Positions 12,701 to 24,700 of a stretch of DNA of 38,021 bases are shown piece after piece; position 1 is the stretch's first letter, and each line of letters opens with the position of its first letter. This stretch comes from Saprospiraceae bacterium (lineage in GTDB: Bacteria; Bacteroidota; Bacteroidia; Chitinophagales; Saprospiraceae). The stretch lies in contig JAHDFX010000007.1 of assembly GCA_020627965.1 (NCBI GenBank), positions 1-38,021 on the forward strand. Direction: 5' to 3'. Under the pieces are notes generated by a model that did not search any database, was not told where the DNA came from, and worked only from the letters and a program-made list of their open reading frames with translations. The translations under genes were made by a program, and so were the position numbers.

Positions 12701-15700
12701 GCTCAGGCAATATTACGGAACCAACTCCGGTAAGTTGTACAGCAGCAAGTACAGATATGACGGATTGTTTTACCAATAATGGTACAGTAACAATCTCTGC
12801 AAGTGGCGGAACAGGAAGCTACACATACAGCATTGATGGGGTCAACTTCCAGGCAAGTAATGTTTTTAGTAGTTTAGCTAACAACAGTTATAGCCTTACA
12901 GTAATGGATGCTAATGGATGTATTAGTTCCTGTACAGCAGAAATAACTACACCAGCAACTCCAACCTGCATGGTTAATGCAACAACAAATGTCAGTTGTT
13001 TTGAAGGCGATGACGGTTCATTAATCGTATCGGGAACAGACGGAACTGGAAATTATGAATACAGTATTGATGGAACCAACTTCCAGACTTCAGGTGCTTT
13101 CAACCTGCTAAGTGCAGGTACTTATACCATTACTGTTAGAAACCAGGAAAGTCCATCTTGTATTAGTACTTGTACTACAAGCATCACTGAGCCTTCTGCT
13201 TCATTGACTTGCTCCCTCAATACAACAAATGAAACTTGCATCCTGGATGATGGAACAATTACAGCAGTATCCAGCGGTGGCACATCTCCCTATGAGTATA
13301 GTATTGATGGGGGTACATTTTATCAAACTAATGCTTCATTTACAGGACTTACTCCAGGTAATTATACCATAGATATCAGAGATGCTAATGGTTGTACCAG
13401 TTCATGCTCAACCATTATCAATACAACCTGCTTTGATCTTGCTCTGGTAAAAACAGTTGATACCAATCAACCTACTCCTATTGAACTTGGCGACTTGGTC
13501 AACTATGAAATAGAAGTATTTAATCAGGGTACTATAAATGCCTATAATATAGAAGTAGTAGATTATATTCCAACAGGAATGACACTGGTTGACCCAAGTT
13601 GGTCGCCAGGTGCCGATCCAAATGAAGTTTTCAAAACAATAACAGGACCAATTACACCTGGCAATAGTGCCATATTGACAATTACGCTACAAATAGACAA
13701 TGATTACACAGGTGGCATAACTCAAAATTTTGCCGAGATCAATCAGGCAGATGATGATACCGACCCAAATAATACACCACCTGACGACTACGACTCCACA
13801 TCAGATAACAACCCAGATAATGACGGTGATTATACTGATGATGATACAGACAACACGGATGGCGATGAAGACGACCAGGATCCGGCTGAAATATTCGTGG
13901 AAATATTTGATTTAGCTTTAACTAAAACAGTTTCTAATACGCAGTCAATGCCCGTCGCACCAGGCGATAGTGTTACTTTCACCTTGACGATCACAAACCA
14001 GGGTAATGTTCCAGCTTACGATATACAACTAGCTGATTACATCCCGGCCGATATGAGTCTCAATGATACAGACTGGGTAGAAAACACACCAGGCATTGCC
14101 GAATTAGTCATGCCGCTTATGGGTGGGCTGGCTCCTGGTGCATCCACTACAGTTGATATTACTTTAAATATTGATGCTACTTTCCAGGGCGGATCGATCA
14201 CTAATTATGCGGAGATCAGCGATGCTGATAATGACACAAATGATAGCAATACACCACCAACTGATATAGATTCTACGCCAGATACTACAGATAATAACGA
14301 CGGTACACCAGAGAATGACGACATTGACAATACTAATGGCGATCAAGATGACCATGATCTGGAAACAGTCCCAGTCGGACAGGTATTTGATTTGGCTTTA
14401 GTCAAAACAGTTTCCAATACACAAGCTACACCAATCACACCAGGCGATCTGGTTACTTATGATATTCAAATCATTAATCAAGGTACACTCGATGCTTATA
14501 ATATTGAAATTGTCGATTACATCCCAACAGGCATGAGCCTTGCGGATGCTTCATGGTCTGCTGGTGCTACGCCTGGCGAAGTCTTCCAGACTATTGCAGG
14601 GCCTATTACTCCAAATGGTAGTGAAACAATCACTATTGTATTGCAGGTAGATGCCAATTACACAGGCGGAAATACTCAAAACTTTGCAGAAATCAGTCAG
14701 GCTGATGATGATACTGACAATACCAATACACCTCCTACAGATATTGATTCTACTCCTGACAATGACGAAGGTAATGACGGTGATTACACCGATAATGATA
14801 CTGACAATACAGATAGCGATGAAGACGATCATGATCCAGCCGACATATTTGTCGAAGTATTTGATCTGGCTTTAACCAAAACGCTTGCCAGTACTCAAGC
14901 ACTACCCCTTGGTCCAGGTGACGATGTTACATTTACCATAACGATTATTAATCAGGGTAATGTTCCGGCTTATAATATTCAGTTAGCCGATTATATCCCG
15001 GCAGATATGAGTCTCAATGACTTAGATTGGGATGAAAACACACCAGGCATTGCCGAACTTGACAATATCATTACAGGACCATTGGCGCCAGGTGCCTCTT
15101 TCCCTATGGATATCACCATGACTATTGATGCCAATTATCAGGGAGATGCCATTACCAACTTCGCAGAAATCTCTGCCGCAGATAATGATACCGATAATGG
15201 AAATACGCCACCAACTGACATTGATTCTACCCCAGATACTACAGATAATAACGACGGCACACCAGAAAATGATGACATTGATAATACTAATGGAGATGAA
15301 GACGATCATGATCTCGAAACAATTCCCGTCGGACAGGTATTTGACTTAGCTTTAGTTAAAACTGTTTCAAATACTCAAACTACGCCTATTACACCAGGAG
15401 ATTTAGTTACTTATGATATTCGAGTCATCAATCAGGGTACGCTGGATGCTTACAATATAGAAGTTGTAGATTATATACCTGAAGGAATGAGTCTTTCCGA
15501 TCCTGCATGGTCATTAGGTGCAAATCCAAATGAAGTTTTTCAAACGATTGTAGGGCCACTACCTCCAAATCAGGACACGAGTATCACAATAATATTAAAG
15601 GTAGACAATCCATTTACTGGAACTGATATTAAACAAAATTTTGCGGAGATCAGTGAAGCTGATGACGACATGGATCCGAATAACACACCGCCCGTTGATC

Positions 15701-18700
15701 TGGATTCTACACCTGATAATGACGCAGATAATGATGGCGATTTTACCAATGATAACGTTGATGGAATTAATGGAGATGAAGACGATCATGATCCAGCCGA
15801 TATTTTCATAGAAGTATTTGATCTGGCATTAATTAAAACAATTGACCCTGCACAGACATTCCCTGTAATGCCTGGCGACGAGGTTACTTTCAACATTACT
15901 GTCTATAATCAGGGGAATGTCAATGCTTATGATGTTCAGGTCTCTGACTATATACCATCTAACATGACATTGAATGACCCTTTCTGGAATGAGAACACTC
16001 CAGGTATTGCCAGACTAAATAATATCGTCCCAGGACCTCTTGTACCAGGAGGTGATATAAATCTAGAGATCACATTCACGATAGATCCCGATTTTCAGGG
16101 CAACTCTATTATTAACTATGCGGAAATTTCAAGTGCAGATAATGACACTAATGATGCTAATACACCACCAGAAGACATAGATTCAAAACCAGATGAAGGT
16201 GAATTTGGTAATGGCCCTGTTAGCGATGATGTCACTGACAATTCCAACGATGATCAGGATGACCACGATCTCGCTGAAGTGCCCATCACACAAACATTTG
16301 ACCTCGCACTCGTCAAAAAACTTGATCCGCTTCAACCCATGCCTATTAATCCAGGAGACAATGTGTCTTATTTGATCACTGTCTATAATCAAGGTACTTT
16401 AGATGCCTATAATATAGAGGTTGTTGATTATATGCCTAACAATATGATTTTGGCAGATGCCAGTTGGAATGTAGGGGTCAATACATCTGAAGCTTATCAA
16501 ACCTATGCCGGTCCATTAGCTCCTGGCGATAGCACTACATTGAATATTACACTACAGGTTGATCCAGGTTTTACAGGCGGTGATTTACTGAACTTTGCTG
16601 AGATCAGTGAAGCTGATAATGATACCGACCTTAATAATACACCACCTATAGATTATGATTCTACCCCTGATAATGATGAACAAAATGATGGTAATTATAT
16701 CGACAATGTAACAGATAATACAAATGACGATGAAGATGACCATGATCCAGCCGACATTTTTGTAGAGTTTTTCGACCTGGCATTGGAAAAAATTATTTCA
16801 ACAGATCAAAGTATACCTGTAAGTCCTGGTAGTGATGTGACATTTAGCATTATCATTACCAATGAAGGAAATGTAGATGCTTATAACATTGCGGTAGTAG
16901 ATTACATACCAGCAGACATGAGCTTAAATGATACTGACTGGTCAGAAAATATGCCGGGAATAGCATATTTAAACACCAATATTCCCGGACCATTAGCTCC
17001 CGGAGCATCCACATCAATAGATGTTACGATGACTATTGATCCAAATTTCCAGGGAGACATTATTATTAATCATGCAGAAATTGAAAGCGCTGACAATGAT
17101 CAGGATAATAGTAATACACCACCAGACGATGAAGATTCTACACCAGATGATACAAATAATGGTGAAGTAGAAGACGACCACGACCCGGAACAACTTCCTG
17201 TAGGGCAGGTATTCGACTTAGCGCTAACTAAGGTATTAAGTGCCCCCGACCAACTCTACTACCCAGGAGATAGTGTGACTTTTACTATTGAAATCACCAA
17301 TCAGGGTACTATAGATGCTTACAATATTCAAATAGCTGATTATTTACCAGCAAATACAAGTCTGGCTGACCCCGACTGGTTTATGTCATTTGGTGGAGAT
17401 ATGGCTTTCCATTTTATAAATGGACCAATACCAGCTTATGGAGGCACTACCACCATAGATATTACACTGTTAATTGATCCCAATATTAGTGGTATATCCA
17501 ACATTCTCAACCTGGCAGAAATCTCAGGTGCCACAAATGCAAGCGGAACACCACAAACAGACATCGACTCTAATCCTAATACGAATCCTAATGATGATCT
17601 TCTAACTGTTGATGATAATATCGATAGTATTTTTGGCGATGAAGACGATCATGATCCAGCTCAGGTGTCTATAAGTTATTTCGATTTGGCACTGACCAAA
17701 ACAATCTCCACTTCGCAAAATTTACCCGTTGGACCAGGTGATGATATTACCTTTACATTGGCAATAACCAATCAGGGTAATGTAGATGCTTATGAGATTC
17801 AACTGGCAGATTATATACCAACTGGATTGATCTTGAATGATCCTGACTGGATGGCAACTGGCGGAATAGCCAGCTTGAATACAGTAATACCAGGGCCACT
17901 GACTCCGGGCGCTACCACAACAGTAGACATTACATTTACCGTTGATTCAAATTTCCAGGGTAGCGAAATTACCAATTACGCTGAAATTAGCAGCGCTGAT
18001 GATAAATTTGACTCAAATGGCATAGTAGAAGACGAAGATTCTACACCAGATAATGACCCGAATAATGATGGTAATTCAGAAGATAATGACATCAACAACA
18101 CCAATGGCGATGAAGATGATCATGATCCTGAAACGATAGAAATTGAACAAATATTCGACTTGGCACTCGTTAAAACACTGGATATCAACACTCCAACACC
18201 AGTTAATCCAGGTGATAATTTAACATATTTCATTACAGTTTACAATCAAGGTACACTAGATGCTTATAATATTGAGATCGTAGATTATATACCAACAGGG
18301 TTGTTGTTAAATGACGCTGCATGGTCATTAGGCGCAGACCCCATCGAGGTATATCAAACCTACGCTGGTCCATTAGTACCTGGTGATAGCACGACATTGA
18401 GTATCAACTTGCAAGTAGATCCGACTTTCACAGGCGGAACATTACAAAATTTCGCTGAGATTAGTGAAGCAGATAATGATACTGATCCAAATAATACGCT
18501 ACCAACTGATAATGACTCTAGCGCTGATAGCGACATAGCGAATGATGGAGACTACGAGGATAACAGCACAGACAATACTAATGGCGATGAAGACGATCAT
18601 GATCCAGCTGATGTATTTGTAGAAGTATTTGATTTGGCATTAGTCAAAACCGTATCATCTACTCAAACGCTCCCAGTTGGCCCAGGTGACAATGTGACTT

Positions 18701-21700
18701 TCACTTTAACCATCACCAACCAAGGTAATGTGGATGCCTACGATGTGGAATTGGCTGATTATATACCAACTGACATGAGTTTAAATGATGCCGATTGGAC
18801 AGAAACTTCGCCAGGCATTGCCACATTGGATGCAGCTATTTCTGGACCAATTGCTCCAGGATTCTCAGCAAGTGTTGATGTAACCATGATGGTCAACCCA
18901 ACTTATCAGGGCAACTCTATCACCAATTATGCTGAAATCACTGCTGCTGATAATGATACAGATGACAGCAATACACCGCCATCTGATAATGATTCTACAC
19001 CAGATAGTGATGAAACCAACGATGGTGCACCAGAAGATAACACTATTGACAATACGAATGATGACGAAGACGACCACGATCCTGAAACTATTCCTGTAGG
19101 ACAGGTATTCGATCTGGCTTTGGTCAAAACATTAAATATCAACCAGTCTAATCCAGTCCGCCCAGGTGATTTTGTAACTTACGATATTACTGTCATCAAT
19201 CAAGGTACACTGGATGCTCATGCCATTGAGGTAGTTGATTATATTCCTGCTGGTTTCACGCTCGCAGATGCATCCTGGACAGTTGGAGCTGTAAATACAG
19301 AAGTATATCAAACCATTACAGGACCTCTATCACCAGGAGATAGCACTATATTGACTTTAGTGCTACAAGTAGATATGGATTTCCCTGGCGGAAGCTCTAT
19401 CAATTTTGCTGAAATCAGTAGTGCAGATGATGATACAGATCCTATGAACGATCCCCCAACGGATACAGATTCTACACCAGATAATGACAACACCAATGAC
19501 GGTCCACCAGAAGATAATGACGTAGATAATACCAATGGTGATGAAGACGATCATGATCCTGAAGAGGTCATCGTAGAAATATTTGACTTGGCACTGGTTA
19601 AAACGGTATCAGCAGCACAATCACTCCCCGTCTATCCTGGCGATGAAGTGACCTTTACCCTTACCGTAACTAATCAAGGAACTATTGATGCATACAACAT
19701 TAGTTTAGCAGATTATATTCCTATTGATATGACACTCAATGATCCCGCATGGACAGAGTCAATTCCGGGTATTGCAACGACAGACCTCCCAGCAGGAACA
19801 GTAATTGCTCCGGGGCAGTCTGAAAGTATGAATATTACATTTACAATTGATGCAGGTTTCCAGGGGAATTCCATTACCAACTTTGCCGAGATCAGTGCTG
19901 CTGATGATGATGTAGATAATACAAATACACCTCCGGCAGATGTAGATTCTGCTCCAGATATTGACAATAATAATGATGGCGCACCAGAGGATAATGTAAC
20001 AGATAATACCAATGGTGATGAAGACGATCATGATCCTGAAACAATATCAGTCGGACAAACATTCGATCTGGCATTGACTAAATCTGTATCAGCAGGTCAG
20101 TCTTCAAATGTTGCTATTGGCGATTCTATTACTTTCGATATTACAGTTTCAAATCAAGGTACACTAAATGCCTACGACATTGAAATCGTCGATTATATAC
20201 CGGAAGGAATGATCATTGCCGATCCAAACTGGACAGCAGGTATAAATTCTGGTGAATATTTCACAACAATAACAGGCCCCTTATACGCTAATACAAGCAC
20301 AGTTATTCCTATTACACTAGAAGTAGGACCAGATATTACAGGTGGTACAACACAAAATTTTGCTGAGATCAGCTCGGCAGATGATGATACGGATAATACC
20401 AATACGCCACCAACAGATATTGATTCTACACCAGATGATGATAATACCAATGATGGCCCATTTGAAGATGATGTCACTGATAATACGAATGGTGATGAAG
20501 ACGATCATGATCCGGCTGATTTCTTTGTAGAAATATTTGATTTGGCATTGACTAAGCAGCTTGTTCCTACGCAATCTACGCCTATAGAACCTGGTGACAA
20601 TCTTACTTTCATTATGGAAGTAACTAATCAGGGGAATGTAGATGCCTACAATATCATACTAACAGATTATCTGCCCGCAGGAATGTCTCTGAATGATGGA
20701 AACTGGACAGATAATAATGATGGTACTGCTACCTACAGTATTATTATAGGACCTGTGACACCAGGCAATGCCGTAGTAGTCATGCTGAATGTATTGGTAG
20801 ATAATGACTTCATGGGCACTAGTCTCACCAATGTCGCAGAAATAACTACTGCCGATGATGATCTGGACCCAGGAAATGAAGCACCAACCGACATCGACTC
20901 TACACCGGATGATGACAATACCAATGATGGCCCATCAGAAGATAATGATATAGATAATACCAATGGTGATGAAGATGACCATGATCCAGAGACAATAGAA
21001 GTTCAACAAACTTTTGATCTGGCATTGACAAAAACACTGCTCGATCCTACAGCGACTTACTATATCGGTGATACTGTAAATTATGCCATTGAAATTATTA
21101 ATCAAGGTACAGTTGATGCCTATGAAGTAGGACTAGTAGATTATATTCCAGCAGGACTAACATTAGCAGATAACAACTGGATAGCAGGTTTCGGAAACGA
21201 AGCATTTACAACGATTCCAGGTCCAGTCTCTGCTTATGGCGGAACAGCTACCATGAATATTTCAGTAGTCATAGACACAGATTTCTCTGGTGGTACATTG
21301 ACCAACTTTGCTGAAATAACAGGAGCAGAAGATTCAGATGGTAATCCGCAGGATGACATTGATTCTACGCCAGATAACGATCCTGGTAATGATGGTCCCT
21401 TTACCGATGACATCACAGATAATAGCAATAATGACGAAGACGACCACGATCCGGCTGATCTAACGGTTGATGTATTCGACCTGGCATTATTGAAAGACGT
21501 ATCTCCAAATCAGGATTTACCTGTCTTCCCAGGTCAGGATGTGACATTTGTCTTCACTATTTACAATCAGGGTACAGTAGACGCACAAAATATTCAAATT
21601 ACGGATTACATACCAACAGGTTATGTCCTGAATGATTCCAACTGGACTTCTGTGAGTGCATCAGAAGCGAACACTACCCTTCCGGGCACACTAGCTGCTG

Positions 21701-24700
21701 GAACAAGCACAACGACTGAGATTACTCTCACCGTACAGCCTGGCGCAGCAGGCAATGATCTCGTCAATTATGGAGAGATCAGTTATGCAGAAGACGAGGA
21801 AGGTACTACACCTCCTGATACAGATAGTACACCAGACAACAATAATGATGACAACACTGTAGATGGTGTTATAGATGGAACAGGTGGAGATGAAGACGAT
21901 CATGATCCAGCACCACTTCCAATTGGGGTATTTGATGTGGCTTTGAATAAAGTACTCAGTGATCCAGCAACTACAAATCTGGTGCAGACTGGCGAAATTA
22001 TAACCTTTACCATTTTTGTACACAATCAGGGTACAGACCCAATTTATAATGTACTGGTCACTGACTATATACCAACAGGGCTGACATTGTTCGATGCAGA
22101 CTGGACAAGTGTATCGCCAGGTGAAGCGAATATAACAATTCCTGGCCCTATTGCTCCCGGAGCTAGTGAAGGCGTAGAAATTTCCCTTACGGTAAATGGC
22201 AACGCAAGCGGCAATATTATCAATTTTGCAGAGATTACTGCAGCAGAAGATCAGAATGGTGACACCCCATTAGATGCTGACTCTACTCCTGATAATAATC
22301 CAGACAATGATGGCAATTATACAGATGATGAGATATTTGGCAACAGCAATGCAGGAGAAGATGAAGACGACCACGATCCGGCTGATATTGTAATTGGCGA
22401 GTTCGATCTTGCCTTGCTCAAAACACTGGCAGGTGGACAAGACCCTGTAGTATCTCCCGGCGATCTGGTGACTTTCCAGATAGAAATTTTCAATCAGGGT
22501 GATTTTGATGCTGCTGATGTAGTCGTCACCGATTATATACCAGCAGGCTTTACACTGGCTGACCCAAACTGGGTAAGTGTCAATGATTCTACTGCTACTA
22601 CTACAATCAGCGGACCTATTACGGTTAGTAGCAGTGAGGCAGTTACCATAGTTCTTGAAGTAGCAGCAGATGCAAGCGCAGGTACTCATACCAATTTTGC
22701 AGAGATCAGTTATGCCGAAGACACCAATGATAATCCACAGGATGATATTGATTCTACACCAGATAACGACAATAGTAATGATGGCTTTGTAGATGATAAT
22801 ACTATTGACAACGACAATGGCGATGAGGATGACCATGATCCCGCTGATATTTCAGTAGAAATATTCGATCTGGCATTAACAAAAGTCTTGACTGACCCAA
22901 GCATAAACTACTATCCGGGTGATAATATAAGCTTTACCATTGAAGTATTCAATCAGGGTTCTCTTGACGCTTATGATGTGCTACTTATGGATCACATTCC
23001 ATCAGGCTTGATACTGAATGATGCCAACTGGCAAACACTGAATGGTACTGAAGCAACTACCTTGTTGTCAGATCCGATTCCAGCCGGAACAAGCACTACA
23101 GTTGATATTAATTTCACTATTGATCCGAATATCACAGGTGAGGCTTCTCTTATCAATATTGCTGAAATAGCCGGAGCAGAAGATGAAAATGGTATTCCAC
23201 AGGATGACATTGATTCTACACCCGACACTGATCCTATTAATGACGGTACAGTTCAAGATGACAATATTGATAATGACAATGGCGATGAAGATGACCACGA
23301 TCCGGCAAATCTGGATATTGAAATTTTCGACCTGGCTCTTACAAAAGTATTGACCAATCCTAATATAGATTACTTCCCTGCTGATTCAGTTACTTTCTCT
23401 ATTGAAATATTTAATCAGGGTTCTGTTGATGCTTATAATATTGCGATAAGCGATTATACACCAACTGGTCTGATATTGGCAGATGCTGACTGGACGGAAA
23501 TGGGAGGCAATGCCAACTATACACTGGCAGGGCCACTCAATCCTGGCACAAGCACAAGTATTGATATTACTTTCCTTATTGATAGCAATATCAGTAGTCA
23601 GTCAACTATCACCAACTTTGCTGAGATCAGTAGCGCAGCCGATGAAAACGGAGATACTCCCTCTGATATTGATTCTAATGCCGATGCCAATGACAGCAAC
23701 GACGGTACACCAGAAGATAATGCAATTGATAATACAAATGGTGATGAAGACGATCATGATCCGGCTGATATTACCGTTGATATTTTTGACCTTGCTCTTG
23801 TGAAAACATTAGCTGATCCGACTGCGACTTATGCGCCAGGCGATGAGGTTACTTTTAATATTGAAGTAATCAATCAGGGTACAGCAGATGCTTACAACAT
23901 AGAACTTGTGGATTACATTCCAAATGGACTCGTTTTGAACGACAGTGACTGGACTATGTTTGGTTTTACTAAAGCACTTACTACTATACCGGGCCCAATT
24001 CCACCAGGTTCGTCTGAGACGGTAAGTATTACATTTAGTATCAATGCAGTCTTGGCACCAGGTACAAGTTCGCTACAGAATTTTGCTGAAATAGTTAGTT
24101 CTGAAAATGCTAATAATGAGCCTGGAGAGGATATAGACTCTACTCCTGACAGCAATCCAAATAATGACGGCCCTTACGAAGATGATGTCACCGACAATAC
24201 AAATGGTGATGAAGATGACCAAGATCCGGCTACAGTGCCTATCAGCAATTTCGACCTTGCCCTAATAAAAACTCTGGCAGGTGGACAAAGTAGCACCGTA
24301 GCACCTGGCGATCTGGTAACTTTCCAGATAACAGTATACAACCAAGGTGACATTGATGCTGCTGATGTAGAAATAACAGATTACATACCTGCTGGTTTTA
24401 CCCTGGCAGACGGTAACTGGACAAGTGTCAATGCTTCAATGGCAACGACGATCATCAATGGCCCGATCACAGCAGGTAGTAGTGAATTTGTATTAATTAC
24501 CTTACAGGTCAATGCTAACGCATCAGGTGAGTACACCAATTTTGCAGAGATTTCATATGCAGAGGATACCGATGACAACCCAATGTCTGATGTCGATTCA
24601 ACACCAGATAATGATAACGGTAATGATGGTCCGCCACAGGATGATGTTATTAATAACACCAATGCAGATGAAGACGATCATGATCTGGCAGATATTTCTG

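Noticed and set aside
14164-22836. Many minus-strand frames in the repeat region encoding Ile/Val-rich, membrane-like proteins
   Set aside because: They are the antisense of Asp/Asn-rich linkers: GAT, GAC and AAT read backwards as ATC, GTC and ATT. They recur once per repeat and lack family similarity or start signals.
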